This document shows positions 18,681 to 26,644 of a stretch of 64,000 nt of DNA, one piece after another. The DNA is taken from positions 1 to 64,000 of the forward strand of contig NZ_JFHL01000026.1 in the NCBI RefSeq assembly GCF_003664995.1, in the 5' to 3' direction. Positions within the stretch are counted from its first letter, which is position 1; each line of letters opens with the position of its first letter. The stretch comes from Mesotoga sp. BH458_6_3_2_1. Its GTDB lineage: Bacteria > Thermotogota > Thermotogae > Petrotogales > Kosmotogaceae. The translations under genes and the position numbers were made by a program. The notes under the pieces are model-generated. The model was not told where the DNA came from. It ran no database searches and saw nothing but the letters and a program-made list of their open reading frames with translations.

Positions 18681-18701
18681 AAGCCCCAGGCGCCGGGGCT
18701 T
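18681..18701. terminator. Hairpin after the AraC gene
   Basis: AAGCCCC and GGGGCTT pair perfectly around a seven-base loop that can itself pair. It starts seven bases after the stop. The T-tract is on the minus strand side (AAAAA precedes the stem on plus), so on the plus strand it is a weak terminator or a 3' stabilising stem. Confidence 0.6.
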
Positions 18702-18994
18702 ACTGTTGGACTTCCTTTAGGTCGATAATCATTGAACTTTCAAGTACTTTTGCTTTTGAGTACTATCTCTGCTGTAATCAAAGCAGCAAGATCATATCTG
18801 CAACGTCTGTTGATAGAGAGCCCTTGTTAATTAGGCATAGAAAGAAGAAAGAGCGAGTGTTCTTTCCGGGTATCTTGATTGCGATAACTTAAGCGAATAC
18901 CTCATAATCGACACTAGAGTTTTCCTCAGTAAAGATTTCCGTCATATCTCCCTCCAGGCAAAAATAAACGACTCTCTTTCCTCTTGAGAGGACT
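18702..18994. other. Intergenic region upstream of the LacI operon
   Basis: About 290 bp with no gene. AGTACT occurs twice near 18740-18765. The promoter and operator of the next operon follow at 18995-19056. Confidence 0.4.
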
Positions 18995-19023
18995 TTGTTT
19001 CAGATGAAGCAAGATGGTATTCT
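18995..19023 (+). promoter_or_regulatory. Predicted sigma-70-type promoter of the LacI operon
   Basis: TTGTTT at 18995-19000 and TATTCT at 19018-19023 are separated by exactly 17 bases. The expected transcription start falls at or just before the operator palindrome at 19031. Confidence 0.6.
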
Positions 19024-19030
19024 TCTTATG

Positions 19031-19056
19031 AGTAATCGATTACGTAATCGATTACT
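19031..19056 (+). promoter_or_regulatory. 26-bp palindromic operator, two abutting GTAATCGATTAC sites
   Basis: The perfectly self-complementary 12-mer GTAATCGATTAC occurs twice with no spacer (19032-19043 and 19044-19055), flanked by A and T so that the whole 26 bp is one perfect palindrome. A central CG in an AT-rich palindrome is typical of LacI-family operators. It lies between the predicted -10 box and the ribosome site of the LacI-family gene, where a bound repressor would block transcription, so autoregulation of the operon is likely. Confidence 0.85.
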
Positions 19057-19075
19057 TAGAGAAGGAGAAGTGAAG

Positions 19076-20077
19076 ATGGCCGTTAGAATTAAAGATGTAG
19101 CGCGGAGGGCAGGAGTTTCAACTGCCACTGTTTCAAGAGTCCTGAATAACGTTTCCACAGTCAGTGAAGAGAATAGAGAAAACGTTCTCAAAGCGGTCAA
19201 GGAGATGGGCTACAGTCCTAACGTTCTGGCCAGGGGCTTCAGAATGAAGAAGACTTTCACCGTGGGGATGGTCCTTCCAGATCTATCCAATCCACACTTC
19301 CCGTTGATGATGAAAGGTGCGGAGGAAGAACTCCGAAGAAAGAGCTACAACCTGATAATTGCCAATTCAGATGGCAAGCTGGAATTCGAGAGGGAGGCAA
19401 TAAGTACGCTCCTTTCAAAGCATGTCGATGGAATTCTCTTCATTGGATCCGGCTACAATAAATCGGTTGAAACCCTAATAGAGGAATCCGGGTGCCCGAT
19501 CGTGTTATTGGGAAGACGCTGGTCCAAGACTCTTCCATCAGTTTCCATAGACAACTTCAGCGCCATGAAGCACGTTTTTGATCACCTTTACAGCGAAGGG
19601 CACAGGAGTTTTCTTTATCTTGGCGGTCCTGAAGATGTTTCGAGTTCAATAGATAGAGAAGAGGCTGCCAGGGCTGTTGCGCAAGAATATTCCGGCGTAG
19701 TGGTGAAGATAACGAGAGGGCAGTTCACATATGAATCCGGTTATGAAAGGGCGTTCTCTGAGCTGTCGGACCACGGAAGCGGTTATGACGCGGTTGTCTG
19801 TGCGAACGATCTGATAGCCTTCGGAGCTCTTGTTTCGTGTAAGGCTCTTTCGATAGGAGTTCCCGAAGAGGTATCGGTCACCGGATTCGACAACATCTTC
19901 CTTTCGGCCCAGTTCACTCCGGCTCTGACAACTCTGGATCAGAACACATACGAAATAGGAAGAAGGGCCGCGAACCTACTGCTCCAGTATATAAGCGGCG
20001 AGAGGAAGAACAAGATCTCTTTTCAACTAGGAACCAGGCTGATTATCAGAGAATCTTCAAGGGCACGAAGGAAGTGA
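19076..20077 (+). CDS. LacI-family transcriptional regulator
   Basis: The 333-residue protein starts with a classical LacI helix-turn-helix and hinge (IKDVARRAGVSTATVSRVLNN, residues 5-25) followed by the periplasmic-binding-protein-like effector domain (TVGMVLPDLSNPHFPLMMKG, VDGILFIGSG, SVSIDNFSAM, AVVCANDLIAFGAL, VSVTGFDN). Upstream ORF extensions run through the operator and are discarded. The ATG at 19076 is used; a GTG six bases earlier is possible. It is the first gene of an operon with the metallophosphoesterase and Ugp-like transporter and probably represses its own operon through the palindrome at 19031-19056. The inducer is presumably the transported substrate. Confidence 0.92.
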   Translation: MAVRIKDVARRAGVSTATVSRVLNNVSTVSEENRENVLKAVKEMGYSPNVLARGFRMKKTFTVGMVLPDLSNPHFPLMMKGAEEELRRKSYNLIIANSDGKLEFEREAISTLLSKHVDGILFIGSGYNKSVETLIEESGCPIVLLGRRWSKTLPSVSIDNFSAMKHVFDHLYSEGHRSFLYLGGPEDVSSSIDREEAARAVAQEYSGVVVKITRGQFTYESGYERAFSELSDHGSGYDAVVCANDLIAFGALVSCKALSIGVPEEVSVTGFDNIFLSAQFTPALTTLDQNTYEIGRRAANLLLQYISGERKNKISFQLGTRLIIRESSRARRK

Positions 20078-20081
20078 TTTA

Positions 20082-20897
20082 GTGAGAGCGACTAGGCTCG
20101 TCGTTATAGGGGATCTGCATGCAGGACCCGATAGGTCGTCACTCAGAGGTACCCTCGTTAACGATCTCCTGAACGAATGGATCGACTTCGTCAACAAAAG
20201 CATTGAACCGGACGCGATTGTCGAACTCGGAGACAGAATTAATCCCGTCGATAGGGAAAGCGATATCAGGACACTTGGAGAGATGTCTGGAATACTTTCT
20301 AGATCAAGATGTCCGGTGTACTACATTACCGGGAACCACGATCTGGACAATCTTACTCAAGAGGAACACGAAAAAGCTATAGGCAGCAAGCTTGGTAACC
20401 GATCCGTCGTACTAAAGGGATTACGTTTACTGCTTCTCAATACTCAGGACCCGGTTATCCATGGTATTGGAGGCATGGTCTCGGATGAAGCTCTCGACTG
20501 GCTGGAATGGGAAATTGGAGCTTCTCCAGAGAAGAAAGTCGTTTTCACTCATCAGGCATTAGATGAACAGCCGCTCAAGAGGAATGTCCATTTTGAGAGC
20601 ATCGAGAATCTTGCCTACGTTGTGAACAAGCAAGAACTTCTGCGGATATTTGAAAAGGCCGGAAACGTAATTGCTGCAATAAATGGCCACGTTCACTGGC
20701 CAAGCATTGCCTCTGAAAACGGAATTCTCTACGTCTCGGTGCCCTCGTTCACAGACACATGGAATCAACTGGGGAGCATTCCGGGTTCGTTTACTTTGAT
20801 CGACTTCAGCGGAGAAGAGATAATCGTCGAAAACCATATGTTTAAACCGTCTATCCTTATGGGTCGCTTCAGAACAAACCGCAAAAAGGAGGGGTAA
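20082..20897 (+). CDS. Calcineurin-like metallophosphoesterase
   Basis: The 271-residue protein has the metal-ligand motifs of the family in order: GDLHAG (residues 10-15), ELGDRINP (48-55), GNHDLDN (84-90), THQALD and NGHVHWP. These coordinate two metals in phosphomonoesterases and phosphodiesterases. It starts at GTG four bases after the LacI-family stop and is followed three bases later by the binding-protein gene, so it is firmly in the transporter operon. Together with a UgpB-like importer this suggests that the imported compound is, or becomes, a phosphoester such as a glycerophosphodiester; this is inference. No signal peptide, so cytoplasmic. Confidence 0.85.
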   Translation: MRATRLVVIGDLHAGPDRSSLRGTLVNDLLNEWIDFVNKSIEPDAIVELGDRINPVDRESDIRTLGEMSGILSRSRCPVYYITGNHDLDNLTQEEHEKAIGSKLGNRSVVLKGLRLLLLNTQDPVIHGIGGMVSDEALDWLEWEIGASPEKKVVFTHQALDEQPLKRNVHFESIENLAYVVNKQELLRIFEKAGNVIAAINGHVHWPSIASENGILYVSVPSFTDTWNQLGSIPGSFTLIDFSGEEIIVENHMFKPSILMGRFRTNRKKEG

Positions 20898-20900
20898 GAG

Positions 20901-22175
20901 ATGAAACTTGGTTTCAAGACTTTCTTAGTGATTTTGGTTTCACTTGTACTTATTACCGGAACGGTGTTCTCGGTAACAAACCTTAGATTTTTCTTTCCCG
21001 TTCAGGTAGCCGGAGCGCTTGCCGTTCTAATGGATGGAGTCGTTGCAGACTTCAACAGCGAGCATCCAGATATCTTCGTCGAACCGATTTACAGTGGAAA
21101 TTACGACCAGACAATGCAGAAGGCTGTAACAGCCGCTCAGGGAAAGAATCCGCCAGATGTTGCTCTTCTTCTCGCCATAGATATCTTCTCGCTTCTGGAC
21201 ATGAATCTTATAGAAGATATGGATCAGTTCCTGGTGGGAGAAGATGCGAACTTCACAGAACCTTTCTATGCCGGTTTCCTCGAGAATTCGATGATTGACG
21301 GCGTGACATGGAGCATACCATTCCAGAGAAGCACACCGATCTTCTACTACAACAAGGATCACTTCAGAGAAGTGGGACTGGATCCCGAAAATCCCCCAAA
21401 GACTTGGGAGGAATTGCTTGAGGCAGCGAAAAAGCTGACAATAAAGGATTCGCGTGGCAACGTTACTCGCTGGGGCTTCGAAGACATTACAGACGATACA
21501 TGGACAATTCAGGCATGGATTCTTCAGGCCGGTGGGAAGTACGCGAATGAAACGGGAACTGAGTCGTACTTCGACACACCTGAAGTGGTAAAGGCAGTTG
21601 AGCAATGGACCTACATGACTAATGTCGAGAGAGTAATGCCGAGGCACCGAAGCTATGGAGCCGCATCCCAGGACTTCGTTGCCGGTGCAGCATCTATGAT
21701 GTTTAATTCTACCGGAAGTCTCAGCTTCGTAAAGAGCTCGGCCACATTTGATTTTGGAGTGGCCCCGCTTCCTGGAGAAGCCAAGACAGCAGTTCCAACG
21801 GGAGGTGGAAACCTCTACATCTTCAAAGGAATTCCCGAAGAGAACAAGGAAGCCGCATGGACCTTCGTCAAGTGGCTTAGTAAACCCGAGAACTCGGCGA
21901 GATGGAGCATCGGGACGGGATACATTCCGGTTAGAAAAGACGCCTTCGAGACTGAGGCTCTAAAGGAATTCGCGGAAGGATTCCCGTACATTCTTGTAGC
22001 AAGAGATCAGCTTGATGTCGCTAGAAGAGAGATGGCCTTCCACAGTAACTCGCAGATTAGGGAGGTTTTCTTGACAACTCTTCAGAATATCCTCGATGAG
22101 AGAGTGCCGATCTCAGCAGGGCTTAAGCAGTTGCAGGAAGAAGTCGAAATGATTCTTGCTCCATTCAAGCAATAA
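20901..22175 (+). CDS. ABC transporter solute-binding protein, UgpB-like (family 1)
   Basis: The 424-residue precursor has a signal peptide (residues 1-24) and the fold markers of CUT1 binding proteins: a VVADFNSEHPDIFVEPIY N-lobe, SIPFQRSTPIFYYNKDHFREVGLDPENPPKTWEEL, and AWTFVKWLSKPENSARW. The SxPF/YYN and PPKTWEEL segments are typical of UgpB and relatives that bind glycerol-3-phosphate or glycerophosphodiesters, but other sugars are possible. The ATG lies ten bases after AAAAGGAGGGG. It is followed by two permease genes and no ATPase gene. Confidence 0.88.
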   Translation: MKLGFKTFLVILVSLVLITGTVFSVTNLRFFFPVQVAGALAVLMDGVVADFNSEHPDIFVEPIYSGNYDQTMQKAVTAAQGKNPPDVALLLAIDIFSLLDMNLIEDMDQFLVGEDANFTEPFYAGFLENSMIDGVTWSIPFQRSTPIFYYNKDHFREVGLDPENPPKTWEELLEAAKKLTIKDSRGNVTRWGFEDITDDTWTIQAWILQAGGKYANETGTESYFDTPEVVKAVEQWTYMTNVERVMPRHRSYGAASQDFVAGAASMMFNSTGSLSFVKSSATFDFGVAPLPGEAKTAVPTGGGNLYIFKGIPEENKEAAWTFVKWLSKPENSARWSIGTGYIPVRKDAFETEALKEFAEGFPYILVARDQLDVARREMAFHSNSQIREVFLTTLQNILDERVPISAGLKQLQEEVEMILAPFKQ

Positions 22176-22208
22176 GACCTAAATGACCATTGCCGGGAGG
22201 TGTGTAGA

Positions 22209-23102
22209 TTGAAGACGAAAACGAAAAAGAAGATTCTGCCGTGGATTTTCATAGCGCCGACATTCTTTTTCCTTGGCATGTTTACATACTACCCGGCATT
22301 CAGGTCTCTCTTTCTGAGTTTCATGAGAATGAATATGGCAACGCCGGAGCCGGTGTTTACGGGCCTCGACAATTTCAAGAGAGCCTTCTCGACTCCTCTC
22401 TTCTGGCAGGTAGCTGGGAACAATCTCTTCTACGCATTTGTGACGGTCCCCATAACTATGGCTCTGGCGTTGGTTCTTGCTCTTCTTGTGAACCAGAAGA
22501 TCTTCGGCAGCTCTTTCTTCAAGACCACCTATTTCTACCCCAACGTCATACCGATGGCCGCCGCTTCAATGATCTGGTTGTACATCTTTCTTCCAGGCTA
22601 TGGTTTTTTGAATTACACTCTCGGTAAGATAGGCATCCCCAGCATAGAGTGGGTAAGCGACAGCAGGTTTGCTATGTGGGCTTTGATCATAGTTGCCGTC
22701 TGGAAGAACGCAGGATACTATATGGTGATCTTTCTCGGCGGATTGCAGCAGCTTCCCACGGAGATCTATGAAGTCGCCACTATAGATGGGGCCTCAGCCT
22801 GGCGGAAATTCTGGAAGATAACCTGGCCCTTGCTATCGCCGACAACATTCTTCGCATTCATAATCGCGGTAATAAACTCCTTCCAGGCAGTTGATCAGAT
22901 CTATCTAATGACGAGAGGCGGTCCGGCAAACACTACGAACATGTTTGTCTACTACATCTATCAGGTAGCCTTCAAGTACTGGGACTTCGGTTATGCCTCC
23001 GCACTAACCGTAATACTCCTTGTCCTCTTGTTGATATTCACAGTCCTCGCCTTCTTCTTCATGGAAAGGAGAGTCTTCTATGAATCGGGTGAGAGACTAT
23101 GA
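22209..23102 (+). CDS. ABC sugar/glycerol-phosphate permease, UgpA/MalF-like
   Basis: This 297-residue integral membrane protein has six hydrophobic segments beginning at ILPWIFIAPTFFFLGMF. The EAA loop (EIYEVATIDGASAWRKFWKITWPLLSP) that docks the ATPase lies near residue 190. The start is taken as TTG 22209, eight bases after GGGAGG; the open frame begins slightly earlier at a GTG overlapping that site. It overlaps the next permease by four bases (ATGA). Confidence 0.9.
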   Translation: MKTKTKKKILPWIFIAPTFFFLGMFTYYPAFRSLFLSFMRMNMATPEPVFTGLDNFKRAFSTPLFWQVAGNNLFYAFVTVPITMALALVLALLVNQKIFGSSFFKTTYFYPNVIPMAAASMIWLYIFLPGYGFLNYTLGKIGIPSIEWVSDSRFAMWALIIVAVWKNAGYYMVIFLGGLQQLPTEIYEVATIDGASAWRKFWKITWPLLSPTTFFAFIIAVINSFQAVDQIYLMTRGGPANTTNMFVYYIYQVAFKYWDFGYASALTVILLVLLLIFTVLAFFFMERRVFYESGERL

Positions 23103-23932
23103 CGAAAAGAGGAAGAACGACCAGATTGGTCTCGATTACCCTGATGATAGTCTTTGCCGTGATTCTAGCTTTCCCTCTTTACTGGATAGTCGTTACGGCT
23201 TTCAAAGATCCGACTGAAGTCTTCTCGATGGTCCCAAAGTGGCTTCCCGAAAAATGGACGCTTGACAACTTCAAAGAGGTCTTCAACATAATCCCCTTCG
23301 GGAGATACTATTTCAACACGATTCTCTATGCCTTTGGACTTCTCGCAGTGCAGCTTGTAACAGTTACTCTTGCCGCTTACGCTTTCGCCAGAATGGAATT
23401 CAGATTCAAGAAGATTCTCTTCATAATTCTGCTTGTGCAGCTCATGATTGCTCCACAGACTCTCATAGTGCCGAACTACTTGACGATCAGCAACATGGGC
23501 CTGCTAGATACGAAAACGGCCATTGCACTTCCTTATGTGGCATCTGCGATCGGCGTCTTCTTGCTGAGGCAAGGCTTCGCCGCAATCCCGAGAGAACTGG
23601 AAGAAGCGGCGACTATTGACGGCTGCGGAACCTTCAGGTTCATGATCTCGATAGCAATTCCGTTGCTTAAGCCTACCTATCTTGCCTTTACGCTCATAAG
23701 CGTCACGTATCACTGGAACGAATTCTTCTGGCCCCTGATAGTTACAGACAGCGTGAAGGCCCGAACGCTGACAGTCGGTCTAGCCATGTTGGCCGAGGCT
23801 TCAGAGAGCGCAGCTGCATGGACGCTACTTATGGCGGCGACGCTTCTGGTAATACTGCCTTTAATAATCTTCTTCGCCATTTTCCAGAAGACATTCATAT
23901 CCAGTTTCATGCAGTCAGGAATGAAGGGGTAA
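23099..23932 (+). CDS. ABC sugar/glycerol-phosphate permease, UgpE/MalG-like
   Basis: The 277-residue protein has a first membrane segment at residues about 13-32 (LMIVFAVILAFPLYWIVVTAF), five more segments, and the EAA loop ELEEAATIDGCGTFRFMISIAIPLLKP. It is the partner of the preceding permease in a heterodimeric CUT1 channel. No ATPase gene follows before the intergenic repeats, so a shared MsmK/UgpC-type ATPase encoded elsewhere is needed. The operon ends here; a tandem hairpin array begins 40 bases downstream. Confidence 0.9.
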   Translation: MTKRGRTTRLVSITLMIVFAVILAFPLYWIVVTAFKDPTEVFSMVPKWLPEKWTLDNFKEVFNIIPFGRYYFNTILYAFGLLAVQLVTVTLAAYAFARMEFRFKKILFIILLVQLMIAPQTLIVPNYLTISNMGLLDTKTAIALPYVASAIGVFLLRQGFAAIPRELEEAATIDGCGTFRFMISIAIPLLKPTYLAFTLISVTYHWNEFFWPLIVTDSVKARTLTVGLAMLAEASESAAAWTLLMAATLLVILPLIIFFAIFQKTFISSFMQSGMKG

Positions 23933-23972
23933 CGGATAGGACCGGGGTCGGGGATTGGAAAGAGCGGAATAG

Positions 23973-24077
23973 GACGCAAGGCGCCGGAATGCATCGGCGG
24001 ACGCAAGGCTGGGAAGAACATCCCAGGTCGCAATGCTGGCAAAGATCGCGCCAGGATGCAATGCCCGCTTCGCTGGG
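23973..24077. repeat. Tandem hairpin array A (four units)
   Basis: Units start at 23973, 24000, 24027 and 24055 (27-28 bp period). Each begins with an 8-nt tag (GACGCAAG, GACGCAAG, GTCGCAAT, GATGCAAT) and continues into a short inverted repeat whose sequence differs per unit: CGCCG/CGGCG, CTGGGA/TCCCAG, CTGGC/GCCAG, and a weak CCC/GGG pair. Stems change while pairing is kept. It lies 40 bp after the UgpE-like gene. Confidence 0.75.
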
Positions 24078-24799
24078 AAAGAACCGATTTCGCTTAGGAG
24101 AATACTCTGTCTGTTTTGAAGAGCATTTTCATGATGCAAGTTGTATGAATAACCGGGGTTACGGGTAGCAGGCTTGGAATTGGAAGGAGCATAGGAACTG
24201 GTTGGCCGTTGAGCGGTTCTTCGTTCTCCGAATAAAAAACCAGTTGTTCGTTCCAGAGCGAAGATCAGTTCTTCGTTCTTGGTTGGAGCCAATGAAGCAA
24301 TAGCATCCAGATTCCGACCAGGAGCTTTGTCGGAATGACGGAATCTGGCCTTTTTGCAACAACCATTAGTTGTCATACCGCCTGCCTTGTTCTGTTTATG
24401 TCATCCCGCCCGAACTTGTTTCGGGATCTTGGTGTTGATTTTATGCAAGGATGGGTCCATGATCTGGGGCTGGATACGAGGCCCGTTTTTCACAGCGAGC
24501 AGCGGGTTTTTGCTCTTAAACGTAAAGAGGATCCTAGGATCTAGATGCTGAAACAAGTTCAGCATGACGGAATCCCTGACGAAGAACCAAGAAGAGGATT
24601 ATGTGGGTAATAATGAGCCTTGGAGAAGGTGCCGACTACTCTGCCGTAGATGGGGTGTGTCTCACCGGGTCTTCTCGGAGGACGGTGGACCGATAACGGA
24701 TAACCATTATCAAATCTAGACTTCTAATGATCAACTCGAGCAGCCCGTTTTGTCTTCTTCATCTCGGCGCTATTCATACACAATTTGTAAGGTAAAAAG
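24078..24799. other. Repeat-rich intergenic island
   Basis: No gene is supported here. It contains hairpin elements of the GTCAT...ATCT family at 24311-24336 (ATTCCGAC/GTCGGAAT), 24400-24428 (CCCGAA/TTCGGG) and 24545-24565 (ATGCTGAA/TTCAGCAT), preceded by blocks shared with the islands at 30960-31130, 31477-31535 and 38610-38790. ORFs on either strand in this island are repeat translations. Confidence 0.65.
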
Positions 24800-24829
24800 T
24801 TGACATTTTGTTTATGAATGTGCTAGTAT
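24800..24829 (+). promoter_or_regulatory. Predicted promoter of the oligopeptide ABC operon
   Basis: A perfect -35 (TTGACA, 24800-24805) and TAGTAT (24824-24829) are 18 bases apart, about 120 bases upstream of the binding-protein start. The region around it is AT-rich, unlike the repeat island before it. Confidence 0.7.
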
Positions 24830-24884
24830 CTCAGTAATTACTTCTTTCTATTCTTATTTGGAGTTGTCCGGTTACTTATTCTGC

Positions 24885-24911
24885 TACTCCTGCCGTGTTC
24901 TGGCAGGAGTA
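24885..24911 (+). promoter_or_regulatory. Ten-pair hairpin in the 5' leader of the oligopeptide operon
   Basis: TACTCCTGCC (24885-24894) pairs perfectly with GGCAGGAGTA (24902-24911) around a seven-base loop. It lies between the predicted promoter and the ribosome site. There is no following T-tract, so it is more likely an mRNA-stabilising or regulatory leader structure than a terminator. Confidence 0.6.
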
Positions 24912-24948
24912 TAGATATACCGATTCAGGAAAATGGAGGGTGGAGACC

Positions 24949-26553
24949 GTGAAAAAGTGGATAGTAAGCATTATCTTGATTGCACTGATAACCATTCCTG
25001 TTAGTTGTTTCGCGGCAAGTGTTACACCCCAGGTCTTTACGTTTGCAGGCCACAATGACGTGATGACGCTGGACGTAAGCCAGATGAACGACGAAATGTC
25101 TGCCTTGATCATGTACGCGCTTAACGAATCATTGATCAGAAACAGCTATAATGAGATTATTCCCGGCCTGGCAGAGTCCTATGATGTTTCGGAAGACGGA
25201 ACAGTATATACATTCCATCTTCGAGATGCGAAGTGGTCCGATGGAGTACCGGTGACGGCGAAGGATTTCGAGTATTCCTTCCTGAGAACAATGAATCCCG
25301 AAACCGGATCGTCTCAGGTATCGGAGTTCGACTCTATCCTGAATGCACAGGCTTACTACAACGGTGAGATTACCGATGCATCTCTCGTCGGTGTGAAAGC
25401 TGTAGATGAAAAGACACTGGTTTTGACTCTCACTTACAACGACCCCTTCTTCATGACGGAAATGGCTGAAGGAATCAACTTCTACCCGATTAGAGAAGAC
25501 TACGTGGAGAAGTACGGAATGTCGTACGCATCCAGCCCGGAAACCTTCATAGGCTGCGGTCCGTTCGTCTTGAACGAATGGGTTCAGGGCGCACGAATCA
25601 CTCTTGAGAAGAATCCTGAATACTGGAACGCCGACAAGGTTAAGCTGGAGAGGGTCGTGGAGCTTATCATTCCAGACGAGAACACCAGAGTCGGAATGTA
25701 TGACCTCGGCGAAATCGACGGAATCTACTCTATCTCAAAAGTACAGACGATTATGCACCCTGAGTACGGCAGCAGAAGTGGTGGCACACTTCAGTATCTT
25801 GCCTTCAACTGCTCAGAGGGTCTTGTCATGGAGAACATGAATCTAAGGAAGGCACTGAGCTTTGCAATTGACAGAGAGGCAATAGTCGCTGCCATTACAT
25901 CTCCCGGAACGATTCCTGTTGATAGAATGATCGACCCCAGCATAATTATCGATGGGAAATCCGTCACCGAGGCATATTCAAATTCAACGGGTGTTCCGCC
26001 AAGCGGTGACATCGAGAAGGCGAAGGAGTTCTTGAATAAGGCACTCTCTGAACTCGGTCTCTCCAAGCCGTCCGATCTTCCTTCAATAAACTATGTCTGT
26101 ATGGATTCACCTGTTCACAAGCAGTACGCCGAAGCACTTCAGGCCGGCTGGAAGGATGGACTCGGTGTCGATGTCGGAATCAGTATCCTGCCGGTCCCTC
26201 AGGCTATCGGAGCTCTTCTCTCAGGCCAGTTCGACATATTCCTAGTCGGTCAGGCCTCTGGCGTAGACCCGGCAACAATAATGAACAACTTCACCATAGG
26301 CAACGGCAACAACTACGCAAGGTGGGACAGCAAAGAATACTCTAATCTAATTGCGGCACAGTCTGAGAACCCCAATCTTGCAGAGCGCTTGCTTCAAATT
26401 CAGCAGGCAGAAGCTATCATTCTGGATGAAGCGCCGGTTGCTCCTCTATGGACCCCCGGTACTGCATATCTTTGCCGTGAATTCGTGAAGGGCCTTCATT
26501 ATGGAAGACAGACAGGATCTATCGAATTCATCTTTGCGTACATTGAAAACTGA
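24949..26553 (+). CDS. Oligopeptide ABC transporter substrate-binding protein (OppA/DppA family)
   Basis: The 534-residue precursor has a signal peptide (KKWIVSIILIALITIPVSCFAA, with a cysteine near the cleavage site, though the context is not a clean lipobox). Family 5 features include ESYDVSEDGTVYTFHLRDAKWSDGVPVTAKDFEYSF and NLRKALSFAIDREAIV. These proteins bind extracellular peptides. The GTG at 24949 follows GGAGGGTGGAG; the ORF extension to 24895 starts inside the leader hairpin and is rejected. It is the first and probably most expressed gene of a five-gene operon. Confidence 0.92.
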   Translation: MKKWIVSIILIALITIPVSCFAASVTPQVFTFAGHNDVMTLDVSQMNDEMSALIMYALNESLIRNSYNEIIPGLAESYDVSEDGTVYTFHLRDAKWSDGVPVTAKDFEYSFLRTMNPETGSSQVSEFDSILNAQAYYNGEITDASLVGVKAVDEKTLVLTLTYNDPFFMTEMAEGINFYPIREDYVEKYGMSYASSPETFIGCGPFVLNEWVQGARITLEKNPEYWNADKVKLERVVELIIPDENTRVGMYDLGEIDGIYSISKVQTIMHPEYGSRSGGTLQYLAFNCSEGLVMENMNLRKALSFAIDREAIVAAITSPGTIPVDRMIDPSIIIDGKSVTEAYSNSTGVPPSGDIEKAKEFLNKALSELGLSKPSDLPSINYVCMDSPVHKQYAEALQAGWKDGLGVDVGISILPVPQAIGALLSGQFDIFLVGQASGVDPATIMNNFTIGNGNNYARWDSKEYSNLIAAQSENPNLAERLLQIQQAEAIILDEAPVAPLWTPGTAYLCREFVKGLHYGRQTGSIEFIFAYIEN

Positions 26554-26580
26554 TTAGAAGGGATTCAATTTGAACTGAAT

Positions 26581-26620
26581 GCAGCCGCTTATCCGCTCTG
26601 AAATGCGGCTGCGTTCTTTT
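26581..26620 (+). terminator. Intercistronic attenuator-like hairpin
   Basis: GCAGCCGC (26581-26588) pairs with GCGGCTGC (26605-26612), followed by GTTCTTTT, between the binding-protein and first permease genes. Such partial terminators are common where the binding protein is made in excess of the membrane components. Confidence 0.75.
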
Positions 26621-26644
26621 GAAAGAGATAAGGAGTGAAACAAT

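Noticed and set aside
24640-24660. Fourth double-hairpin element
   Set aside because: GGGGTGTG is present but the first stem is missing and the second is only four pairs; too weak to list as a feature.
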